A stretch of DNA of 64,000 bases from Epiperipatus broadwayi. Taxonomy: Eukaryota > Onychophora > Udeonychophora > Euonychophora > Peripatidae. The stretch covers positions 1 through 64,000 of the forward strand of contig JAQFVV010006700.1 in the NCBI GenBank assembly GCA_028023455.1, read 5' to 3'. Under the pieces are notes generated by a model. The model saw only the letters and a list, made by a program, of their open reading frames with translations. It was not told where the DNA came from and did no database searches. A program made the translations under genes and the position numbers. Below are positions 14,959 to 26,340 of this stretch, piece after piece (within the stretch, counting starts at the first letter, position 1; every line of letters begins with the position of its first letter).

Positions 14959-16470
14959 AATTAGCTAAATTATACTGAACTGCAATGTTAAAGTATTCAA
15001 ATTCATCAATTTTTAAGAATGTGTAATTTGGCTGTATTTCCAAGCTTAAAACCCGCTAAGAACATGCTGGTGTACAGTACTATATTTTGAATGAATTTTT
15101 TTACTGGTTTTGTCATATTTAGGTAAAATTAGCTAAATTATACTGAACTGCAATGTTAAAGTATTCAAATTCATCAATTTTTAAAAATTTGTAACCAGGC
15201 TGTATTTCCAAGCTTAAAACGCGCTATGAACATGCTGGTATACAGTAATATATTTTTAATGAATTTTTTCACTGATTTTGTCATATTTCGGTAGAATTAG
15301 CTAAATTATACTGAACTGCAATGTTAAAGTATTCAAATTCATCAATTTTTAGGAATGTGTAATTTGGCTGTATTTCCAAGCTTAAAACCCGCTAAGAACA
15401 TGCTGGTGTACAGTACTATATTTTGAATGAATTTTTTTACTGGTTTTGTCATATTTAGGTAAAATTAGCTAAATTATACTGAACTGCAATGTTAAAGTAT
15501 TCAAATTCATCAATTTTTAAAAATTTGTAACCAGGCTGTATTTCCAAGCTTAAAACGCGCTATGAACATGCTGGTATACAGTAATATATTTTTAATGAAT
15601 TTTTTCACTGATTTTGTCATATTTCGGTAAAATTAGCTAAATTATACTGAACTGCAATGTTAAAGTATTCAAATTCATCAATTTTTAGGAATGTGTAATT
15701 TGGCTGTATTTCCAAGCTTAAAACCCGCTAAGAACATGCTGGTGTACAGTACTATATTTTGAATGAATTTTTTTACTGGTTTTGTCATATTTAGGTAAAA
15801 TTAGCTAAATTATACTGAACTGCAATGTTAAAGTATTCAAATTCATCAATTTTTAAAAATTTGTAACCAGGCTGTATTTCCAAGCTTAAAACGCGCTATG
15901 AACATGCTGGTATACAGTAATATATTTTTAATGAATTTTTTCACTGATTTTGTCATATTTCGGTAAAATTAGCTAAATTATACTGAACTGCAATGTTAAA
16001 GTATTCAAATTCATCAATTTTTAGGAATGTGTAATTTGGCTGTATTTCCAAGCTTAAAACCCGCTAAGAACATGCTGGTGTACAGTACTATATTTTGAAT
16101 GAATTTTTTTACTGGTTTTGTCATATTTAGGTAAAATTAGCTAAATTATACTGAACTGCAATGTTAAAGTATTCAAATTCATCAATTTTTAAAAATTTGT
16201 AACCAGGCTGTATTTCCAAGCTTAAAACGCGCTATGAACATGCTGGTATACAGTAATATATTTTTAATGAATTTTTTCACTGATTTTGTCATATTTCGGT
16301 AAAATTAGCTAAATTATACTGAACTGCAATGTTAAAGTATTCAAATTCATCAATTTTTAAAAATTTGTAACCTGGCTGTATTTCCAAGCTTAAAACGCGC
16401 TAAGAACATGCTGGTGTACAGTACTATATTTTGAATGAATTTTTTTACTGATTTTGTCATATTTAGGTAA
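14959..16470 (+). repeat. Dimeric HOR, 336-bp period
   Basis: Nine monomers occupy exactly 1,512 bp (9 x 168). The AAGAACATG variant, in type a-like monomers, occurs at 15058, 15394, 15730, 16066 and 16402, each exactly 336 bp apart. The intervening monomers carry GCGCTATGAAC and GTATACAGTAAT. The alternation of two subtypes is strict in this stretch. It is the simplest HOR in the window and the one most likely to have expanded recently at this position. Confidence 0.88.
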
Positions 16471-19400
16471 AATTAGCTAAATTATACTGAACTGCAATGT
16501 TAAAGTATTCAAATTCATCAATTTTTAAAAATTTGTAACCAGGCTGTATTTCCAAGCTTAAAACGCGCTATGAACATGCTGGTGTACAGTACTATATTTT
16601 GAATGAATTTTTTCACTGATTTTGTCATATTTAGGTAAAATTAGCTAAATTATACTGAACTGCAATGTTAAAGTATTCAAATTCATCAATTTTTAAAAAT
16701 TTGTAACCTAGCTGTATTTCCAAGCTTAAAACGCTAAATGGACATGCTGGTATACAGTAATATATTTTTAATGAATTTTTTCACTGATTTTGTCATATTT
16801 CGGTAGAATTAGCTAAATTATACTGAACTGCAATGTTAAAGTATTCAAATTCATCAATTTTTAAAAATTTGTAACCAGGCTGTATTTCCAAGCTTAAAAC
16901 GCGTAATGAACATGCTGGTATACAGTAATATATTTTTAATGAATTTTTTCACTGATTTTGTCATATTTAGGTAGAATTAGCTAAATTATACTGAACTGCA
17001 ATGTTAAAGTATTCAAATTCATCAATTTTTAAAAATTTGTAACCAGGCTTCATTTCCAAGCTTAAAACCGCTATGAACATGCTGGTATACAGTAATATAT
17101 TTTTAATGAATTTTTTCACTGATTTTGTCATATTTAGGTAAAATTAGCTAAATTATACTGAACTGCAATGTTAAAGTATTCAAATTCATCAATTTTTAAA
17201 AATTTGTAACCAGGCTGTATTTCCAAGCTTAAAACGCGCTATGAACATGCTGGTATACAGTAATATATTTTTAATGAATTTTTTGACTGATTTTGTCATA
17301 TTTAGGTAGAATTAGCTAAATTATACTGAACTGCAATGTTAAAGTATTCAAATTCATCAATTTTTAAAAATTTGTAACCTGGCTGTATTTCCAAGCTTAA
17401 AACGCGCTATGAACATGCTGGTGTACAGTACTATATTTTGAATGAATTTTTTCACTGATTTTGTCATATTTAGGTAGAATTAGCTAAATTATACTGAACT
17501 GCAATGTTAAAGTATTCAAATTCATCAATTTTTAAAAATTTGTAACCAGGCTGTATTTCCAAGCTTAAAACGCGCTATGAACATGCTGGTATACAGTAAT
17601 ATATTTTTAATGAATTTTTTCACTGATTTTGTCATATTTCGGTAGAATTAGCTAAATTATACTGAACTGCAATGTTAAAGTATTCAAATTCATCAATTTT
17701 TAAAAATTTGTAACCAGGCTTTATTTCCAAGCTTAAAACGCGCTATGAACATGCTGGTATACAGTAATATATTTTTAATGAATTTTTTTACTGATTTTGT
17801 CATATTTAGGTAGAATTAGCTAAATTATACTGAACTGCAATGTTAAAGTATTCAAATTCATCAATTTTTAGGAATTTGTAACCTGGCTGTATTTCCAAGC
17901 TTAAAACCCGCTAAGAACATGCTGGTGTACAGTACTATATTTTTAATGAATTTTTTCACTGATTTTGTCATATTTAGGTAGAATTAGCTAAATTATACTG
18001 AACTGCAATGTTAAAGTATTCAAATTCATCAATTTTTAAAAATTTGTAACCAGGCTGTATTTCCAAGCTTAAAACGCGCTATGAACATGCTGGTATACAG
18101 TAATATATTTTTAATGAATTTTTTTACTGATTTTGTCATATTTAGGTAGAATTAGCTAAATTATACTGAACTGCAATGTTAAAGTATTCAAATTCATCAA
18201 TTTTTAAAATGTTGTAACCAGGCTTCATTTCCAAGCTTAAAACGCGCTATGAACATGCTGGTATACAGTAATATATTTTTAATGAATTTTTTCACTGATT
18301 TTGTCATATTTAGGTAGAATTAGCTAAATTATACTGAACTGCAATGTTAAAGTATTCAAATTCATCAATTTTTAAAAATTTGTAACCTGGCTGTATTTCC
18401 AAGCTTAAAACGCGCTATGAACATGCTGGTGTACAGTACTATATTTTGAATGAATTTTTTTACTGGTTTTGTCATATTTAGGTAAAATTAGCTAAATTAT
18501 ACTGAACTGCAATGTTAAAGTATTCAAATTCATCAATTTTTAAAAATTTGTAACCAGGCTGTATTTCCAAGCTTAAAACACGCTATGAACATGCTGGTAT
18601 ACAGTAATATATTTTTAATGAATTTTTTCACTGATTTTGTCATATTTAGGTAGAATTAGCTAAATTATACTGAACTGCAATGTTAAAGTATTCAAATTCA
18701 TCAATTTTTAGGAATTTGTAACCTGGCTGTATTTCCAAGCTTAAAACCCGCTAAGAACATGCTGGTGTACAGTACTATATTTTGAATAAATTTTTTTACT
18801 GGTTTTGTCATATTTAGGTAGAATTAGCTAAATTATACTGAACTGCAATGTTAAAGTATTCAAATTCATCAATTTTTATGAATTTGTAACCTGGCTGTAT
18901 TTCCAAGCTTAAAACGCGCTATGAACATGCTGGTGTACAGTACTATATTTTGAATGAATTTTTTTACTGGTTTTGTCATATTTAGGTAAAATTAGCTAAA
19001 TTATACTGAACTGCAATGTTAAAGTATTCAAATTCATCAATTTTTAAAAATTTGTAATTTGGCTGTATTTCCAAGCTTAAAACGCGCTATGAACATGCTG
19101 GTATACAGTAATATATTTTTAATGAAATTTTTCACTGATTTTGTCATATTTCGGTAGAATTAGCTAAATTATACTGAACTGCAATGTTAAAGTATTCAAA
19201 TTCATCAATTTTTATGAATTTGTAACCTGGCTGTATTTCCAAGCTTAAAACGCGCTATGAACATGCTGGTATACAGTAATATATTTTTAATAAATTTTTT
19301 CACTGGTTTTGTCATATTTAGGTAGAATTAGCTAAATTATACTGAACTGCAATGTTAAAGTATTCAAATTCATCAATTTTTATTAATTTGTAACCTGGCT

Positions 19401-22400
19401 GTATTTCCAAGCTTAAAACGCGCTAAGAACATGCTGGTGTACAGTACTATATTTTGAATGAATTTTTTTACTGGTTTTGTCATATTTAGGTAAAATTAGC
19501 TAAATTATACTGAACTGCAATGTTAAAGTATTCAAATTCATCAATTTTTAAGAATTTGTAACCAGGCTTCATTTCCAAGCTTAAAACGCGCTATGAACAT
19601 GCTGGTATACAGTACTATATTTTTAATGAATTTTTTCACTGATTTTGTCATATTTCGGTAGAATTAGCTAAATTATACTGAACTGCAATGTTAAAGTATT
19701 CAAATTCATCAATTTTTAGGAATTTGTAACCAGGCTGTATTTCCAAGCTTAAAACGCGCTATGAACATGCTGGTGTACAGTACTATATTTTGAATGAATT
19801 TTTTTACTGGTTTTGTCATATTTAGGTAAAATTAGCTAAATTATACTGAACTGCAATGTTAAAGTATTCAAATTCATCAATTTTTAAAAATTTGTAACCA
19901 GGCTGTATTTCCAAGCTTAAAACGCGCTATGAACATGCTGGTATACAGTAATATATTTTTAAAAAATTTTTTCACTGATTTTGTCATATTTCGGTAGAAT
20001 TAGCTAAATTATACTGAACTGCAATGTTAAAGTATTCAAATTCATCAATTTTTAAAAATTTGTAACCAGGCTTCATTTCCAAGCTTAAAACGCGCTATGA
20101 ACATGCTGGTGTACAGTACTATATTTTGAATGAATTTTTTCACTGATTTTGTCATATTTAGGTAAAATTAGCTAAATTATACTGAACTGCAATGTTAAAG
20201 TATTCAAATTCATCAATTTTTAAAAATTTGTAACCAGGCTGTATTTCCAAGCTTAAAACGCGCTATGAACATGCTGGTGTACAGTACTATATTTTGAATG
20301 AATTTTTTTACTGGTTTTGTCATATTTAGGTAAAATTAGCTAAATTATACTGAACTGCAATGTTAAAGTATTCAAATTCATCAATTTTTAGGAATGTGTA
20401 ATTTGGCTGTATTTCCAAGCTTAAAACCCGCTATGAACATGGTGGTGTACAGTACTATATTTTGAATGAATTTTTTTACTGGTTTTGTCATATTTAGGTA
20501 AAATTAGCTAAATTATACTGAACTGCAATGTTAAAGTATTCAAATTCATCAATTTTTAGGAATGTGTAATTTGGCTGTATTTCCAAGCTTAAAACCCGCT
20601 ATGAACATGCTGGTGTACAGTACTATATTTTGAATGAATTTTTTTACTGGTTTTGTCATATTTAGGTAGAATTAGCTAAATTATACTGAACTGCAATGTT
20701 AAAGTATTCAAATTCATCAATTTTTAGAAATTTGTAACCTGGCTGTATTTCCAAGCTTAAAACGCGCTATGAACATGCTGGTGTACAGTACTATATTTTG
20801 AATGAATTTTTTTACTGATTTTGTCATATTTAGGTAGAATTAGCTAAATTATACTGAACTGCAATGTTAAAGTATTCAAATTCATCAATTTTTAGGAATT
20901 TGTAATTTGGCTGTATTTCCAAGCTTAAAACAAGCTTTGAATATGCTGGTGTACAATGCTATATTTTATATGAATTTTTTTACTGTTTTTGTCATATTTA
21001 GGTAGAATTAGCTAAATTATACTGAACTGCAATGTTAAAGTATTCAAATTCATCAATTTTTAGGAATGTGTAATTTGGCTGTATTTCCAAGCTTAAAACC
21101 CGCTAAGAACATGCTGGTGTACAGTACTATATTTTGATAAAAAATTTTTACTGGTTTTGTCATATTTAGGTAAAATTAGCTAAATTATACTGAACTGCAA
21201 TGTTAAAGTATTCAAATTCATCAATTTTTAAGAATTTGTAATTTGGCTGTATTTCCAAGCTTAAAACGCGCTATGAACATGCTGGTATACAGTAATATAT
21301 TTTTAATGAATTTTTTAACTGATTTTGTCATATTTAGGTAGAATTAGCTAAATTATACTGAACTGCAATGTTAAAGTATTCAAATTCATCAATTTTTATG
21401 AATTTGTCACCTGGCTGTATTTCCAAGCTTAAAACAAGCTATGAACATGCTGATGTACAGTACTATATTTTGAATGAATTTTTTTACTGGTTTTGTCATA
21501 TTTAGGTAAAATTAGCTAAATTATACTGAACTGCAATGTTAAAGTATTCAAATTCATCAATTTTTAGGAATGTGTAATTTGGCTGTATTTCCAAGCTTAA
21601 AACGCGCTATGAACATGGTGGTGTACAATACTATATTTTGTATGAATTTTTTGACTGATTTTGTCATATTTAGGTAGAATTAGCTAAATTATACTGAACT
21701 GCAATGTTAAAGTATTCAAATTCATCAATTTTTAGGAATTTGTAATTTGGCTGTATTTCCAAGCTTAAAACGCGCTATGAACATGCTGGTATACAGTAAT
21801 ATATTTTTAATAAATTTTTTCACTGATTTTGTCATATTTCGGTAGAATTAGCTAAATTATACTGAACTGCAATGTTAAAGTATTCAAATTCATCAATTTT
21901 TAGGAATTTGTAACCTGGCTGTATTTCCAAGCTTAAAACGCGCTAAGAACATGCTGGTGTACAGTACTATATTTTGAATGAATTTTTTTACTGATTTTGT
22001 CATATTTAGGTAGAATTAGCTAAATTATACTGAACTGCAATGTTAAAGTATTCAAATTCATCAATTTTTAGGAATGTGTAATTTGGCTGTATTTCCAAGC
22101 TTAAAACCCGCTATGAACATGCTGGTGTACAGTACTATATTTTGAATGAATTTTTTTACTGGTTTTGTCATATTTAGGTAAAATTAGCTAAATTATACTG
22201 AACTGCAATGTTAAAGTATTCAAATTCATCAATTTTTAAAAATTTGTAATTTGGCTGTATTTCCAAGCTTAAAACGCGCTATGAACATGCTGGTGTACAA
22301 TACTATATTTTGAATGATTTTTTTTACTGATTTTGTCATATTTAGGTAGAATTAGCTAAATTATACTGAACTGCAATCTTAAAGTATTCAAATTCATCAA

Positions 22401-22790
22401 TTTTTAGAAATTTGTAACCTGGCTGTATTTCCAAGCTTAAAACGCGCTATGAACATGCTGGTGTACAGTACTATATTTTTAATGAATTTTTTTACTGGTT
22501 TTGTCATATTTAGGTAGAATTAGCTAAATTATACTGAACTGCAATGTTAAAGTATTCAAATTCATCAATTTTTAAAAATTTGTAACCAGGCTTCATTTCC
22601 AAGCTTAAAACGCGCTATGAACATGCTGGTGTACAGTACTATATTTTGAATGAATTTTTTTACTGATTTTGTCATATTTAGGTAGAATTAGCTAAATTAT
22701 ACTGAACTGCAATGTTAAAGTATTCAAAATCATCAATTTTTAAAAATTTGTAACCAGGCTGTATTTCCAAGCTTAAAACGCGCTATGAAC
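16471..22790 (+). repeat. Low-divergence zone with subtypes in mixed order
   Basis: Monomers stay near 168 bp (33 monomers from 16471 to 22014 with a net change of -1 bp). The subtype features that were linked on the left are shuffled: GTGTACAGTACT occurs with TATGAAC, and AGGAATTTG occurs with AACCTGG. No regular higher-order period was found. The first members of the GATAAAA class, in which AATGAATT is replaced by an A-run, appear near 21136 and 22815. Confidence 0.8.
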
Positions 22791-23790
22791 ATGCTGCTTT
22801 ACAATACTATGTTTTGATAAAAAAAATTTCGCTAATTTTGTCATATTTAGGTTGAATTTGCTAAATTATACTGAACTGCAATGTTAGAGTATTCAAATTC
22901 ATCAATTTTTAGGAATTTGTAACCTGGCTATATTTCCAAGCTTAAAACCCGCTAAGAACATGCTGGTGTACAGTACTATATTTTGAATGAATTTTTTTAC
23001 TGGTTTTGTCATATTTAGGTAGAATTAGCTAAATTATACTGAACTGCAATGTGAAAATATTCAAATTCATCAATTTTTAGGAATTTGTAACCTGGCTGTA
23101 TTTCCAAGTTTAAAATGCGCTAAGACAACATGCTGGTGTACAATACTATATTTTGAATGAATTTTTTGCTGATTTTGTCATATTTAGGTAGAATTAGCTA
23201 AATTATACTGAACTGCAATGTTAAAGTATTCAAATTCATCAATTTTTAGGAATTTGTAACCTGGCTGTATTTCCAAGCTTAAAACGCGCTATGAACATGC
23301 TGGTGTACAGTACTATATTTTGAATGAATTTTTTTACTGATTTTGTCATATTTAGGTAGAATTAGCTAAATTATACTGAACTGCAATCTTAAAGTATTCA
23401 AATTCATCAATTTTTAGAAATTTGTAACCTGGCTGTATTTCCAAGCTTAAAACGCGCTATGAACATGCTGGTGTACAGTACTATATTTTGAATGAATTTT
23501 TTTACTGATTTTGTCATATTTAGGTAGAATTAGCTAAATTATACTGAACTGCAATGTTAAAGTATTCAAATTCATCAATTTTTAGGAATTTGTAATCTGG
23601 CTGTATTTCCAAGCTTAAAACGTGCTAAGAACATGCTGCTGTACAATATTATATTTGTATGAAATTTTTTGCTGATTTTGTCATATTTATGTAGAATTAG
23701 CTAAATTATACTGAACTGCCATGTTAAAGTATTCAAATTCATCAATTTTTAGGAATTTGTAACCTGGCTGTATTTCCAAGCTTAAAATGA

Positions 23791-23998
23791 GCTAAGAACT
23801 TGCTGGTGAGCAATACTATATTTTGAATGAATTTTTTACTCTGATTTTGTCTTATTTAGGTTGACTTAGCTATATTATACTGAACTCAATGTTAAAGTAT
23901 TCAATTTCATCCATTTTTAGAAATTTGTAAACTGGCTGTATTTCCAAGCTTAAAACGTGCTATGAACCTACTGATGTACAATACTATATTTTGAATGA
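23791..23998 (+). repeat. Duplicated segment, partner at 27648-27855
   Basis: About 208 bp reads the same at 23791 and 27648, including the rare TTGACTTAGC variant (23861 and 27718) and ATGAACCTACTGATG. The offset is 3,857 bp. The neighbouring monomers differ between the two sites, so this is a local segmental duplicate in otherwise diverged satellite. Confidence 0.8.
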
Positions 23999-24063
23999 AA
24001 TTTTCAGTGATTTTGTCATATGTAGGTAAAATTAGCTAAATTATACTGAACTGCAATGTTAAA

Positions 24064-25236
24064 GTACTCAAGTTCATCAATTTTTAGAAGTTTGTAACCT
24101 GGCTGTATTTCGAAGCTTAAAACACGCTATAAACATGGAGGTGTACAATACTATATTTTGTATGAATTTTTTGACTGATTTTGTCATATTTAGATAGAAT
24201 CCGCTAAATGATACTGAACTGCAATGTTAATGTATTCAAATTCATCAATTTTAGGAATTTGTAACCTGGCTGTATTCCCAAGCTTAAAACATGCTATGAA
24301 CATGCTGGTGTACAATACTATATTTTGAATGAATTTTTTCACTGATTTTGTCATATTTAGGTAGAATTAGCTAAATTATACTGAACTGCAATGTTAAAGT
24401 ATTCAAATTCATCAATTTTTAGGAATTGTAATTTGGATGTATTTCCAAGCTTAAAACCCGCTAAGAACATGCTGGTGTACAGTACTATATTTTGAATGAA
24501 TTTTTTTACTGATTTTGTCATATTTAGGTAGAATTAGCTAAATTATACTGAACTGCAATCTTAAAGTATTCAAATTCATCAATTTTTAGGAATTTGTAAT
24601 TTGGCTGTATTTCCAAGCTTAAAACCCGCTAAGAACATGCTGGTGTACAGTACTATATTTTGAATGAATTTTTTTACTGTTTTTGTCATATTTAGATAGA
24701 ATTCGCTAAATTATACTGAACTGCCATGTTAAATTATTCAAAATCATCAATTTTTAGGAATTTGTAATCTGACTATATTTCCAAGTTTAAAACACGCTAT
24801 AAACATGCTGCTGTACATTACTATATTTTGATAAAAAAATTTTACTGGTTTTGTCATATTTAGGTAAAATTAGCTAAATTATACTGAACTGCAATGTTAA
24901 AGTATTCAAATTCATCAATTTTTAAAAATTTGTAACCTGGCTGTATTTCCAAGCTTAAAATGAGCTAAGAACATGCTGGTGAACAATACTATATTTTGAA
25001 TGAATTTTTTAATCTGATTTTGTCTTATTTAGGTTGAATTAGCTAAATTATACCGAACTCAATGTTAAAGTATTCAATTTCATCCATTTTTAGGAATTTG
25101 TAAAGTGGCTGTATTTCCAACTTAAAACTTGCTATGAACCTTCTGATGCACAATACTATATTTTCAATGAATTTTTCAGTGATTTTGTCATATGTAGGTA
25201 AAATTAGCTAAATTATACTGAACTGCAATGTTAAAG
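24064..25236 (+). repeat. 7-monomer spacing of the GTACTCAAGTTC class
   Basis: Monomers with GTACTCAAGTTCATC followed by ATAAACATGGAGGTG start at 24064 and 25236 (1,172 bp apart), and again at 29429 and 30602 (1,173 bp apart). A further member lies at 32949. The repeated spacing suggests that a block of about 7 monomers was copied as a unit inside the diverged zone. Sequence between the markers is only partly similar. Confidence 0.55.
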
Positions 25237-25871
25237 TACTCAAGTTCATCAATTTTTAGAAGTTTGTAACCTGGCTGTATTTCCAAGCTTAAAACACGCT
25301 ATAAACATGGAGGTGTACAATACTATATTTTGTATGAATTTTTTGACTGATTTTGTTCATATTTAGGTAGAATTAGCTAAATGATACTGAACTGCATTGT
25401 TAAAGTATTCAGATTTCATCAATTTTAGGAATTTGTAACCTGGCTGTATTCCCAAGCTTAAAACATGCTATGAACATGCTGGTGTACAATACTTTATTTT
25501 GAATGAATTTTTTTACTGATTTTGTCATATTTAGGTAGAATTAGCTAAATTATACTGAACTGCAATGTTAAAGTACTCAAATTCATCAATTTTTAGGAAT
25601 TTGTAACCTGGCTGTATTTCCAAGCTTAAAACACGCTATGAACATGCTGGTATACAGTAATATATTTTGAATGAATTTTTTCACTGATTTTGTCATATTT
25701 AGGTAGAATTAGCTAAATTATTCTGAACTGCAATGTTAAAGTATTTAAATTCATCAATTTTTAGGAATTTGTAACCTGGCTGTATTTCCAAGCTTAAAAC
25801 GCGCTATGAACATGCTGGTGTACAATAATATATTTTGAATGAATTTTTTTACTTATTTTGTCATATTTAGG

Positions 25872-26340
25872 TAGAATTAGCTAAATTATACTGAACTGCA
25901 ATGTTAAAGTATTTAAATTCATGAATTTTTAAAAATTTGTAACCTGGCTGTATTTTCAAGCTTAAAACACACTATACACATGGAGGTGTCCAATACTATA
26001 TTTTGTATAAATTTTTTGACTGATTTTGTCATATTTAGGTAGAATTAGCTAAATGATACTGAACTGCAATGTTAATGTATTCAAATTTATCAATTTTAGG
26101 AATTTGTAACCTGGCTCTATTCCCAAGCTTAAAACACGCTATGAACATGCTGGTGTTCAATACTATATTTTGAATGAATTTTTTCACTGATTTTGTTTTA
26201 TTTACATAGAATTAGGTATATTATACTGAACTCTATATTAAAGTATTCAATTTCATCCATTTTTAGGAATTTATAAACTGAATGTATATCAAAGCTTAAA
26301 ATGTGCTATGAACATGCTGATGTACAATACTATATTTTGA
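25872..26340 (+). repeat. Duplicated ~470-bp segment, partner at 28221-28690
   Basis: Both copies carry the ordered rare features CTATACACATGGAGGTGTCC, TTAATGTATTCAAATTTATC, GGTGTTCAATAC, TTTACATAGAATTAGG and GAACTCTATATTAAAG. The offset at TTTACATAGAA is 2,349 bp, close to 14 monomers. I see only a handful of differences, including AGGAATTTG against AACAATTTG and CTCTATTCCC against CTGTATTCCC. Confidence 0.8.

Noticed and set aside
20930-20990. AACAAGCTTTGAATATGC monomer with a second HindIII site
   Set aside because: An isolated divergent monomer; interesting for restriction mapping but no sign of a separate element.
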